DNA of 64,000 bases from Tillandsia leiboldiana. Its lineage: Eukaryota; Streptophyta; Magnoliopsida; Poales; Bromeliaceae. The stretch is taken from positions 28,040,832 to 28,104,831 of the forward strand of contig CM055076.1 in NCBI GenBank assembly GCA_029204045.2, in the 5' to 3' direction. Every line of letters starts with the position of its first letter. Within the stretch, counting starts at the first letter, position 1. A program made the position numbers and the translations under genes. The notes beneath the pieces are model-generated. The model worked only from the letters and a program-made list of their open reading frames with translations, had not been told where the DNA came from and searched no databases. This document shows, one piece after another, positions 45,592 to 56,720 of the stretch.

Positions 45592-46110
45592 CCCGAACCA
45601 ACGACGAGGGGAACGAGAAACCCTAGAGAGAGAAAGAGAGTGCGTGTAAATGGAGGGTACGAGAAAGAAAGAGAGAGAGAGAGATGGGAGAGGGGAACGG
45701 GCGCGCGGTGAAATTATTATTATTAAAAAAAAAAAAAAAAAAAAAAAAGAAAAAAGCAAAAGAACTAATTGACTGCTGCTTAGGTACTATCATAAAGCAT
45801 TGTCAGAACGGTCAGTTTGTATAGACAAAAAAAAAAAAAAAATTAAAATATTTATGCGGATTTTTTATTTACAATAATTTAAAAATATATATATATTTAC
45901 TTAAGTATTTCTAATTTTAATAAAAATTTATATGATAAATTAATTTTATTTGGTCGAACTCAGGGATGAATTTTAATGTTGCATAAATAAATAAAAAAAA
46001 AAAAATGGTCTTGCTACTATATTAATAGCACTAGCACTTTGTGCTACTAATTTTTTATTTTTATTCTTAAAATTATATTATTTTTTTAATTATTTATTAA
46101 ATTTAGGGCC
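45592..46110. other. 5' flank of the MORC gene
   Basis: GA-rich leader sequence at about 45615-45690 is followed by A-rich and AT-rich spacer. There is no clear TATA box on the minus strand. A half Micron-like arm (ATTAATAGCACTAGC) lies near 46020. Confidence 0.4.
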
Positions 46111-46280
46111 CATTTGGATGTGGGCTAGAACGGAGAATAGCGGGTTTATTCTCCTTATTCTACCAAACGCATCTAGAATCAATCGGTATTGCTTATCCCA
46201 GTACAGAATAAGCTGGAACAATAATTCTTACCCATTATTTTATAATTATTTTTTTTACCAAACTACCCCTCCTCCACTCA

Positions 46281-46463
46281 TTTCTCTCTTCCCAATACAC
46301 TCTCATCATCACAAATCCATCTCTCTCCTCTCTCTTTTCCTTCATCCCACCTCCTTTCTCTCTTCCCAATACACTCTCATCATCACAAATCCCTCTCTCT
46401 CCTCTCTCTCTTTTCCTTCATCCCACCTCCTTTCTCTCTTCCCAATACACTCTCATCATCACA
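46281..46463. repeat. ~75 bp pyrimidine-rich minisatellite
   Basis: The motif TTTCTCTCTTCCCAATACAC starts at 46281, 46355 and 46431. A plus-strand ORF over it is low-complexity. Confidence 0.85.
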
Positions 46464-46464
46464 A

Positions 46465-47315
46465 ATTAATATTATAAAATTTTAAATTTTAAAATTTAAA
46501 TGTTGAAATTTTATGTTTGAAATTTTAAATTTAATTTGAGAAAATAAAATATTAAATTAAATATTATTTTTAAATAATATAATTTAATTATGATTATAAT
46601 TTTATTTTTATTTTTTTAAACCATTAATCCATTAATTAAAACGAGAAAAATGATTTTACCAAATTTTTATCACATAATAAAAGCTTGAGGGCAAAAATTT
46701 ACAAATATTTAGCAAATATACGATTTTTGCAAATTTTAAAAAAAAATTTGTTAAAAATTTATTATTTAAGATTAATATTATAAAATTTTAAATCTTAAAA
46801 TTAAAATGTTGAAATTTTATATTTTAAATTTTAATTTTAATTTGAGAAAATAAAATGTTAAATTAAATATTATTTTTAAATAATATAATTTAATTATGAT
46901 TATAATTTTATTTTTATTTTTTTAAGCCATTAATCTATTAATTAAAACGAGAAAAATGATTTTAGAAAATTTTTATCACATAATAAAGCTTGAGGGCAAA
47001 AATTTATAAATATTTAGCAAATATACGATTTTTGCAAATTTTAAAAAAATTTTATGTTAAAAATTTATTATTTCAAATTAATATTATAAAATTTTAAATC
47101 TTAAAATTAAAATGCTGAAATTTTATATTTTAAATTTAAATTTAAATTTGAGAAAATAAAATATTAAATTAAATATTATTTTTAAATAATATAATTTAAT
47201 TATGATTATAATTCTATTTTATTTTTTAAAACCATTAATCCATTAATTAAAACGAACTAATTAGATTTTAACAACTTTTATCACATATTAACTCTCGAGG
47301 GCAAAAAGGTAATTT
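46465..47315. repeat. 306 bp AT-rich tandem repeat, ~3 copies
   Basis: Units start at 46465, 46771 and 47077 (ATTAATATTATAAAATTTTA), each 306 bp. They share GAGGGCAAAAA and ATTAATCCATTAATTAAAAC landmarks; the third copy diverges at its end. Confidence 0.9.
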
Positions 47316-47601
47316 ACTCGACTTATCCTCTTTATTCCTCCTATTCCTTATTATTAAACCAAACACAAAATCTCTTATCCCTGGAACCATTCCAAACGCT
47401 TTTTCGTTCTAGTTCCGTACTTTATACTTATCCCCGATTTAGCTAATTCTACCTTAACCCGATTCCAAACGCAGCCTAGGGTTTAGTTGGTGGTTGGTTG
47501 AATAGCATAATCCAAGGGGTGAAAATGATCAAAGAGCTAAATCTAACAGTAAAAAATTTGGTAGCACCAATTGTTTGGTGCTTTTGATAGCATTCCAACC
47601 A

Positions 47602-47603
<2 letters not shown>

Positions 47604-47682
<79 letters not shown>
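47604..47682. repeat. Compound (TA)n(GA)n microsatellite
   Basis: TA units to 47660 are followed by GA units to 47682, between Micron-like halves. Confidence 0.9.
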
Positions 47683-47685
<3 letters not shown>

Positions 47686-47784
47686 GAGGGCTACTATGCT
47701 ATTAATAGCATCAAATTATTGGTGCTATTAAGTTTTTGACCATTGGATGAAGAGATGTGCAGTTAGAATAATAGTGGACCCCTA

Positions 47785-48892
47785 GCCCCCGTTTGGTAAC
47801 GGGGATAAGGGGGGGATAACCCCCTTATCCCCGGATTTATACCCAAACAAAAATAAAGCCAATGGGAATTGCAAAATTCCATCATTACCCTTATCCCGGT
47901 ATAAATTGGGAATACCAATTTCCAACCTGAGGCGGAATAAGGCGGAATTGCACTTTGCACGGGAATCGAAAAAACCCATTCACGTGGGTGCATGGCACTC
48001 TCTCTCTCTCTTTCCTCTCTCTCTCTCTTACGTGGGTTCCATTCTTTTTTTTTCTTTTTTTTTCCCTTTCTTTTGCATACTAATAAAAAGGGATAATTGC
48101 CTGTGTACCCCTGAAATATGAAGAAATATCTGATTTACCCCTCTTATTTTTTTCTTTCCAATATACCCTTCATACGTTCCACCGTTATTAAAAATACCCC
48201 TACCGTTTCCCTTTGTTAAGTTAACTAGGGTTAAATTAGAGTTAAATAATAATCGGAGTTGAAAACTTTCAGATATACCTATTTTGCCCCGGTTTAGGGT
48301 TTAGGGTTTAGGGTTTAGGATTTTTTAGGGTTTTAGGGTTTAGGGTTTAGGGTTTTTTAGGGTTCTAGGGTTTAGGGTTTAGGGTTTTAGGGTTTAGAGT
48401 TTAGGATTTTTTAGGGTTTAGGGTTTAGGGTTTTAGGGTTTAGGGTTTAGGGTTTTAGGGTTTAGGGGTTTAGGGTTTTAGGGTTTAGGGTATATTTGAA
48501 GGGGCAAAATAGTAATTACACACAGATAACGGCAGTTCCAAACGGTACACTAACAGAGTTTAACTCCAGGGGTATTTTGGAAAGAAGTTAGAACGTAAGA
48601 AAGGTAGTTTTAATATTAGCCTTCTAAGAGGGGTAAATCTGAAAACAGGAAAATTTTTAGGGATATGTAGGAAATTGCCCCTAATAAAAATTAGTTCTTT
48701 TATTTTTTTAAATTAGAATTTTTAAATTTTAAAAGGTATTTAAATTTATAAATTTTAAATTTTAAAATTTTTTATTTTAAAAATTTTAATTTTTTTAACT
48801 TATTTTTTAATAAATCTAAAAATTTTATTTCCGTACTTTATACTTATCCCCGATTTAGCTAATTCTACCTTAACCCGATTCCAAACGCAGCC
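47785..48892. mobile_element. PIF/Harbinger-like element, copy 1, with nested MT
   Basis: It starts GCCCCCGTTTGG and ends CCAAACGCAGCC. The 3 bp TSD CTA is at 47782-47784 and 48893-48895, within the Micron-like sequence CCCCTAGGGTTTAG. Its 3' end matches the end of the 46111 element, so a recombinant history is likely. No transposase. Confidence 0.7.
48090..48681 (+). mobile_element. Telomere-repeat Mutator-like MITE (family MT), copy 2
   Basis: It starts GGGATAATTGCCTG and ends GAAATTGCCCC. A perfect 9 bp TSD, TAATAAAAA, lies at 48081-48089 and 48682-48690. The empty site is present in the second tandem unit at about 49500-49509. The (TTTAGGG)n array spans about 48291-48492. Confidence 0.93.
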
Positions 48893-49018
48893 CTAGGGTT
48901 TAGTTGGTGGTTGGTTGAATAGCATAATCCAAGGGGTGAAAATGATCAAAGAGCTAAATCTAACAGTAAAAAAATTGGTAGCACCAATTGTTTGGTGCTT
49001 TTGATAGCATTCCAACCA

Positions 49019-49021
<3 letters not shown>

Positions 49022-49096
<75 letters not shown>

Positions 49097-49110
49097 GAGA
49101 GAGAGAGGGG
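49022..49110. repeat. (TA)n and (GA)n microsatellite
   Basis: The copy 2 equivalent of the 47604 array, with more TA and fewer GA units. Confidence 0.9.
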
Positions 49111-49205
49111 CCTACTATGCTATTAATAGTATCAAATTATTGGTGCTATTAAGTTTTTGACCCTTGGATGAAGAGATGTGCAGTTAGAATAATAGTGGAC
49201 CCCTA

Positions 49206-50159
49206 GCCCCCGTTTGGTAACCGGGATAAGGGGGGGATAACCCCCTTATCCCCGGATTTATACCCAAACAAAAATAAGGCCAATAGGAATTGCAAAATTC
49301 CATCATTACCCTTATCCCGGTATAAATTGGGAATACCAATTTCCAACCTGAGGCGGAATAAGGCGGAATTGCACTTTGCACGGGAATCGAAGAAACCCAT
49401 TCACGTGGGTGCAGGGCACTCTCTCCTCTCTCTTTCCTCTCTCTCTCTTACGTGGGTTCCATTCTTTTTTTTTCTTTTTTTTTCCCTTTCTTTTGCATAC
49501 TAATAAAAATTAGTTCTTTTATTTTTTAAAATTAGAATTTTTAAATTTTAAAAGATATTTAAATTTATAAATTTTAAATTTTAAAATTTTTTATTTTAAA
49601 AATTTTAATTTTTTTAACTTATTTTTTAATAAATCTAAAAATTTTATTTTATTTCATTTTTGAAAAAAAAATTATTAATTTTAAATTTTTAAAATTTATA
49701 CAATTATTTTATAAATTTTTAAACATTTTTAAAAATTTATATAAATTTAAAAATTAAAATTTTTACTCCCACTTAAAATTTAAAAATAAATTTTTATTTA
49801 CTCTCACTTAAAATTTTTACTCCCACTTAAACTTTAATTTTTATTATGTATTTTTTAAAATTTATATAAATTTAAAAATTAAAATTTTTACTCCCACTTA
49901 AACTTTAATTTAAAGGGCAAAATAGTCAAAACACATAATTATCCCCTCTCAATTCTTCTTATTCATCTATACCCAACCAAACACAATTTTTTCTTATTCT
50001 TCTTATTCCTATATAATTTACCAAACACAATTTTCTTTATCCCCGGTATAACTCAACTACCCAACCAAACGCAAATTTACATTAGTTCTTGCTTATCCCA
50101 TAACTTATACCTATTCCCGGTATAACTAAATTTTTCTTATCCCTGAACCAAACGCAGCC
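49206..50159. mobile_element. PIF/Harbinger-like element, copy 2
   Basis: It starts GCCCCCGTTTGG and ends CCAAACGCAGCC, with 3 bp TSD CTA (49203-49205 and 50160-50162) in the Micron-like host. Its interior is AT-rich, with TACTCCCACTTAAA repeats near 49760-49900. No transposase ORF. Confidence 0.75.
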
Positions 50160-50454
50160 CTAGGGTTTAGTGGGCGGTTGGTTGAATAATATAATCTAAA
50201 GGTTGGAAATGATTAAAGGAGCTTATCAAATAGTGAAAAACTTGGTAGCACCAAGTCATTGGTGCTATCAAATTTTTAGCCATTGGATTAAAAAATGTGC
50301 GGGTAGGACGACAGTGGCCCCCTAGAGTTTAGTGGGTGATTGGTTGAATAATATAATCTAAGAAATGGAAATGATCAAAGAGATAGGTCTAACTGTAAAA
50401 AATTTGGTAGCACCAATTGCTTGGTGCTATTGATAACATTCCAACTAGACTATA

Positions 50455-51029
50455 TGTGACACCCCCGGAATTTGGATTAGTGCTATATATAAATGATATA
50501 ATATAACTAAATCTTTTAATCCGGCTATAGCATTTTGGGTGGTAGCAAGACCCAAGAGATTAAGAGAGTTAAGCGTGCTAGAGTTATAGTTCTAGGATGG
50601 GTGACCCTCTTGGGAAGTTGAGGCGTCACAGATGGTATCAGAGCCAATCACCAGCCGAAAATGTGGGATGAGTCTCGACTGAGCCAGGGTTATTTAGCGG
50701 GTAGAGCGAGGCTCTCCGGCTAATGACCGTTGTGGGTGGAGTGTAGCTCCCCATAAGGTCGGCTAAGGCTAGCGAGACGAATCTCACATCGTCTGGTGCT
50801 TGTGAGTGTCTTTGAGCCTGACGAGGACGTCAGGGCTTAAAGGAGGAAAGAATGTGACACCCCTGGAATTTGGATTGGTCCTATATATAAATGATATAAT
50901 AGGACTAAATCTCTTAACCCAGCTATAGCATTTTATGTGGTAGCAAGACCCAAGAGGTTAAGATAGTTAAGCGTGTTAGCGCTAGAGTAGTTCTAGGATG
51001 GGTGACCCATGGAAAGTTGGGGTGTCACA
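50455..51029 (+). mobile_element. Complete TRIM-A miniature LTR retrotransposon
   Basis: LTRs at 50455-50630 and 50853-51029 begin TGTGACACCCC and end GTCACA. The primer site TGGTATCAGAGCC starts at 50633, two bases after the left LTR. The polypurine tract AAAGGAGGAAAG ends just before the right LTR. A perfect 5 bp TSD, CTATA, lies at 50450-50454 and 51030-51034. At 575 bp it is a textbook TRIM without coding sequence. Confidence 0.93.
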
Positions 51030-51334
51030 CTATATATATATATATATATATAATTGAGCTTTTAGTCACGGGTGCTTGTGAGTTTTCGACCAATGGATGG
51101 AAAAATGGACAGTTAGGAAGATGGGCCCCTAAGGTTTAATGAATGGTTGGTAGAATAGTATAATCTAAGGGGTGAAATTGATTAAAGGAATAGATCTAAC
51201 GGTGAAAAAGTTACAAGCACCAAGTTAGGACGATAGTGGGCCATTTGGGTTTAATGGGTGTTTGGTGGAATAGTATGATCTAACGAGTGAAATTAGTCAA
51301 AGGGATAGTACTAACTGTAGCACCAATTGTTTGG

Positions 51335-51562
51335 TGCTAGAATACTATCGATAGCACCAAACAATTGATGCTATCAAGTTTTCAGCCATTGGATGAAAAA
51401 ATATGCGGTTGGGATTATAGTGGTCCCCTAAGATTTTTACTATTCAACCAACCACCTAGTAAACCCTAGGGGCCCACTATAATCCCAACCGTATTTTTTT
51501 TCATCCAACGGTTAAAAACTTGATAGCACCAATGGCTTGGTGCTATCGATAGTATTCTAGCC

Positions 51563-51565
<3 letters not shown>
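51335..51565. mobile_element. Micron-like MITE
   Basis: GAATACTATCGATAGCACCA and TGGTGCTATCGATAGTATTC are inverted ends. It is followed by a (TA)n array at 51566-51607. A related but degraded unit precedes it at about 51054-51334. Confidence 0.7.
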
Positions 51566-51608
<43 letters not shown>

Positions 51609-51610
<2 letters not shown>

Positions 51611-52254
51611 GGCAATTTCCTACATACCCCTAAAAATTTTCCTGTTTTCATATTTACCCCTCTTAGAAGGCTAATATTAAAACTACCCTTCTTACGTTCC
51701 AACTTCTTTCCAAAATACCCCTGAAGTTAAACTCTGTTAGTGTACCGTTTGGAACTACCGTTATCTGTGTATAATTACTATTTTGCCCTTTTAAATATAC
51801 TCTAAACCCTAAAACCCTAAAACCCTAAACCCCTAAACCCTAAAACCCTAAACCCTAAACCCTAAACCCTAAAACCCTAAATCCTAAACCCTAAAAAACC
51901 CTAAAAAACCCTAAACCCTAAACCCTAGAACCCTAAACCCTAAACTCTAGAACCCTAAAAAACCTTAAACCCTAAATCCTAAAACCCTAAACCCTAAACC
52001 CTAAACCCTAAAATCCTAAAAAATCCTAAACCCTAAACCCTAAACCCTAAACCCGGGCAAAATAGGTATATCTGATAGTTTTCAACTCCGATTATTATTT
52101 AACTCTAGTTTAACCCTAGTTAACTTAACAAAGGGAAACGATAGGGGTATTTTTAATAACGGTGGAACGTATGAAGGGTATATTGGAAAGAAAAAAATAA
52201 GAAGGGTAAATCAGATATTTCTTCATATTTCAGGGATACACAGGCAATTATCCC
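51609..52254 (-). mobile_element. Telomere-repeat Mutator-like MITE (family MT), copy 3
   Basis: It lies in the opposite orientation to copies 1 and 2, starting GGGGCAATTTCC and ending GGCAATTATCCC. It sits in a (TA)n array, and the 9 bp flanks ATATATATT and ATATATATA match at 8 of 9. The array of AAACCCT units spans about 51797-52053. Confidence 0.88.
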
Positions 52255-52279
52255 ATATATATATATAGAGAGAGAGAGA

Positions 52280-52480
52280 GAGACCGGATGGAAGCTATCT
52301 ATAGCACCAAGCAATTGGTGCTACCAAATTTTTTACTGTTAGATCTATCTCTTTGATCATATTCACCCCCTAGATTATATTACTCAACCAACCACCCACT
52401 AAACCCTAGGGGACCACTATCATCCTAATCGTATATCCCTTAATCCAAGGGTTAAAAGCTTATAGTACCAATGACTTGAT
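52280..52480. mobile_element. Micron-like MITE, partial
   Basis: Contains ATAGCACCAAGCAATTGGTG, a central CACTAAACCCTAGGGGACCA and a decayed right arm. The 400 bp that follow (52480-52880) show no gene. Confidence 0.55.
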
Positions 52481-52916
52481 ACACCTACGAAGTAAAGCAA
52501 TGCAACAATGAAGGAGTCGGAATAAGCATCGTTTGATTCCGCTCAGGTGGAATAATCTGGCCGTCCACATTACCTCATTCTAGATTGTGGATCTCACCCA
52601 AGCGGGAGAATCACAGTCGTCCATAGCCAACCACCCTAACGAACTATGATCCTTAGAGTCGTCGATAGCCAACTACCCTAACCAACTACGATCCTTTTTG
52701 TTTGTTTGTTTCAATTTAGTTACAACAATGCTATCCTCTGAATATAAGAATGAACAAGTTTGTAATAGAACTATGTTTAGAAAATTGAAGTAATTTCTAT
52801 TTCTTTCTCACTTATTTTCTTCCCACTTTTTCATATTCGTGTCGTGTCCTATCAATAACATAGGAGTCTAGTTCGATATATATATATAGAAAGAGAGAGA
52901 GAGAGAGAGAGAAAAT

Positions 52917-53325
<409 letters not shown>

Positions 53326-53945
53326 GGGCTGCAATTATATCGGTAGCAAACGAGTCCCGCTACTACCGATTTGTTTTCGATGATGGAGTTTTTGAATCAA
53401 CGATCGGTACCGTTGAATATGTTCTAAACTACTGGAAGTATCTAAAAATTAAATTTTATATTTTTTAGATATTGTTCTCTTGTGCATCAAGTGGACACAA
53501 AAATGAACGGCTAAAAATAAATATCCTTCAAAAAATTATGATAGGATTTTTGTAATCGAGATTAAGACTATATATTTTGTTTTAAATAGTTTAACAATTT
53601 TTTTAATCAAAATTCAATTGATTTAAATTTCTTTGTATCTTTAAACAAACAAACGTCTCGCATCTACCATTAAAATTACAAATTGTGTTTCTCTCAAAAA
53701 AAAATTATAAATTGTGCTAATCTTTAATCATTAGGTCAATAATATTGAAAAGATTTGAAATTTGATTTTTAAATATTTTTAGTGGCCTAGATCATGTTCA
53801 ACGATACTGATCGTCGATTCGAAGGCTCCATCATTGAAAACAAATCGGTAGCAACTGAGTCCGTTTGCTACCAATAGTATTCCAAGAGCCCGTTTGCTAC
53901 CAATAGTATTCTAGGAGCTCATTTGCTACCAATAGTATTCCAGTT
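53326..53945. mobile_element. MITE-like element with a triplicated end
   Basis: The left end CGGTAGCAAACGAGTCCC and right end GGTAGCAACTGAGTCCG are inverted. The right terminus GTTTGCTACCAATAGTATTC is repeated three times at about 31 bp intervals (53863-53945). The interior has inverted GATGATGGAG/CTCCATCATT arms. No ORF. Confidence 0.6.
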
Positions 53946-54086
53946 TATATATATAAATCTTAAGTTAAGTACGTGGTTAGTGAAATAGAATAATCTAAGC
54001 TATGAAATTAGTCAAAGGAGTAGATTTAACGGTAGAAAACTTATAAATACCAATTGCTTGGTGCCTGTACAAATATAGTAGCTAGT

Positions 54087-54089
<3 letters not shown>

Positions 54090-54172
<83 letters not shown>
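54090..54172. repeat. (CT)n(TA)n microsatellite
   Basis: A CT array to about 54138 is followed by TA units up to the palindromic MITE. Confidence 0.9.
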
Positions 54173-54175
<3 letters not shown>

Positions 54176-54342
54176 AAAATGCTATGTGTACACCCGTAAG
54201 GGGTGTACATCTCACATCCCCACCCATCTAAGGGTGGGGGTGTGATGATGGGTTACTTGATCTGACCCGTAAAAAATATCGCCACCATTAAAATGGTGGA
54301 GATGTATGATGTACACCCCTTCGGGGTGTACATGTAGCATTG

Positions 54343-54346
<4 letters not shown>
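54173..54346. mobile_element. Palindromic MITE (family P) in (TA)n
   Basis: The ends are GGAAAATGCTATGTG and CATGTAGCATTGCTC. It is inverted relative to the 28475 copy, which has the same TTTAATGGTG internal variant. A (TA)n array continues on the right to about 54401. Confidence 0.8.
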
Positions 54347-54401
<55 letters not shown>

Positions 54402-54407
<6 letters not shown>

Positions 54408-54907
54408 GAAGGTAAGATCCTAATAAATTTCCTAAAATTTGTTTTCTTTTTTTTATTTCTTTCCCTATCTCTTTTTATAAACTCTTAAAATTTTATATTA
54501 TTGATTGAAATAATTTATATTAGTTTACTTTTATCTATCTATTTTTTAATATTATAATATAGATAATATACATATATTAGATTATTGCGTGAATCGAATA
54601 TGCAAGTTCATTATATATATCGCAGTCTTAAAATTTTGTAATAAAATTTTCAAAATCAAAATATAACTAATTAAACATGTTCTATGATATTTAAAAGATT
54701 TATATAAAAAAAAAATTATAAATTTTGAACATAAAAGAAGTTTCAAGAGATTTTAACATAAATAACAATCAAAACAAATATAATAACGAATAACCTGATA
54801 CCTTTCTCTTAAAAGGAAAAAAAAAAATGTAATAGCATATATATTACATTGAAACTTGAAAATAAAATAATGCTAAAGAGAAAATTTATTTCAAGCATTT
54901 TTTTGTT

Positions 54908-54949
<42 letters not shown>

Positions 54950-56030
54950 CTTTTTGGAAGAGCTGTTGCTTTTGGTGAATAGATGGAGATTGGGGTGGGA
55001 GAGAGGTTTTAGGGTGGGAATAAGAAATAGAAAAAAAAAGGTATTAGATATTAATTATATGTATTACTTTATTAGATTTATAAACATAAAATAGATAAGT
55101 ATTAGATATTAATTATTAATTATATGTATTATTTTATTAGATCTAGAAACATAAAATAGATAAGCATTAGCTAGTTGTAGATAATAATAATTACTTGTTT
55201 ATTAGATTATGCATTAATTGTTTATTAGTCTATTTACTTTATATGGATATAAAGGAAAAATTAGAACTACAAAACTATTGATATGTGTGGTAGATTTCTG
55301 AATTGGATTAGTAATGATTCTATATTACAGTATTTGATTTAATACAGTAATATAATAATATTAAATTATAATATATATATATAAATTTTATATTTAATTT
55401 ATTTTATAAAATTTATTAAACCAAATGATGAAATATCATCTATTCCAAAATTAATCTTATGATCAAATTTAATATTTTTTTACTAAACTATAACTTAATA
55501 TAATTTACACTTAAATTTAAAATTTGAATTTAAATTTTAAATTTTAAATCTAAAAAATATAAATTTTAATATTTTAATTTTAAATATATATTTAAAATTT
55601 CAAAATTTAAAATTTAAAATATAAGTATAAATTTATAATTTATAATTTAAATTTAAAATTTGAAATTTAAAATTTAAAATTTCAAATTTAGATTTTAAAT
55701 TTTAAAATTTTTGTTTATATTTTAAATTAAAATTTATATTTTAAAAATTTACAACTTAAAATTTTAAATTTTAAATTTGATAATTCAAAATTTTAAAATT
55801 TAAAATTTGATAATTCAAAATTTTAAAATTTAAAATGTAATAATTCAAAATTTTAAATTAAAATTTTAAAAATAAATTATTAAAAGGGTTTTGAGGGTGT
55901 AAACTTGTAATTTTACATAACATGCAAGATAATCCGCCATCAGTAATATAAGGATTATACAGGATCGGATTGTACAGAGATGCAGTCGCTTAAGGTGGAG
56001 CGGCGGAGAGTAATAGCTATTGAAGACTAT
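54402..56030. other. AT-rich gene-free region
   Basis: No gene. It contains a (GA)n array at 54911-54947 and a long palindromic AAATTT/TTTAAA-rich tract at about 55500-55870. Confidence 0.55.
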
Positions 56031-56470
56031 AAATCAAATCAGTATAGAGATTGCTAGGATTTGATTAGATTTGTAATTGAATCCTAATTGGATTAACATT
56101 AATATTTAAATCTGTTAGAGATAAATATGTTAAGATTTAAATATTAATTAGAATAAAAATATACTTAAATTAGATTAGAATAAAAATCTAATTAGAATAC
56201 AAATCAAATCAATGTAGAGATTGTTAGGATTTGATTAGATTTGTAATTAAATCCTAGTTGAATTAACATTAATATTTAAATCTGTTAGAGATAAATATGT
56301 TAAGATTTAAATATTAATTAGAATAAAATTTTAATTAGAATATAAATCAAATCAATATGGAGATTGTTAGGATTTGATTAGATTTGTAATTGAATCCTAG
56401 TTGGATTAACATTAATATTAAAATCGGTTAGAAATAAATATGTTAAGATTTAAATATTAATTTGGATAGC
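56031..56470. repeat. AT-rich tandem repeat, three copies
   Basis: The module GAGATTG-TAGGATTTGATTAG through TTAAGATTTAAATATTAAT starts near 56031, 56211 and 56344, with different spacer lengths. Confidence 0.8.
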
Positions 56471-56720
56471 TTTTGATGTAAACTATAAATATAATATAGG
56501 TGCTATTATTTTGTCAGTGGTTGTAGAATTTAGCCATACCCATATGACACAGTGGTGGAAAAGTTTAATTAATGGCTAGAATTTAATCACACCCATATAA
56601 TACGATGGTGGTAGAGTTTACCCACACCCATATAATATGGTGGGGGTTAGAGTTTAGCTACACTCATATCCCATGACCAAAACAATCATAATTTTGCGTT
56701 CAAAGAAAAAAGTTTTCTAA

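Larger units (their letters stand above)
46111..47475. mobile_element. Putative non-autonomous DNA element inserted in a Micron-like MITE
   Basis: The inverted-like ends are GGGCCCATTTGGATG and GATTCCAAACGCAGC, a PIF/hAT-style CATTTGG terminus. Micron-like half arms lie on both sides. The interior has two tandem repeat blocks (46281-46463 and 46465-47315). No matching TSD could be fixed. Confidence 0.5.
47414..49643. repeat. Direct tandem duplication, 815 bp unit
   Basis: Copy 1 (47414-48829) contains the MT insertion of 601 bp including one TSD. Copy 2 starts at 48830 (CCGTACTTTATACTTATCCC) and is uninterrupted to about 49643. Each copy includes a (TA)n array, Micron-like halves and the 5' part of a PIF-like element. 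Confidence 0.85.

Noticed and set aside
45243..45649. Three overlapping plus-strand ORFs opposite MORC exon 1
   Set aside because: They are antisense shadows of a GC-rich, alanine-repeat-encoding exon. The minus-strand frame continues into the conserved MORC exons.
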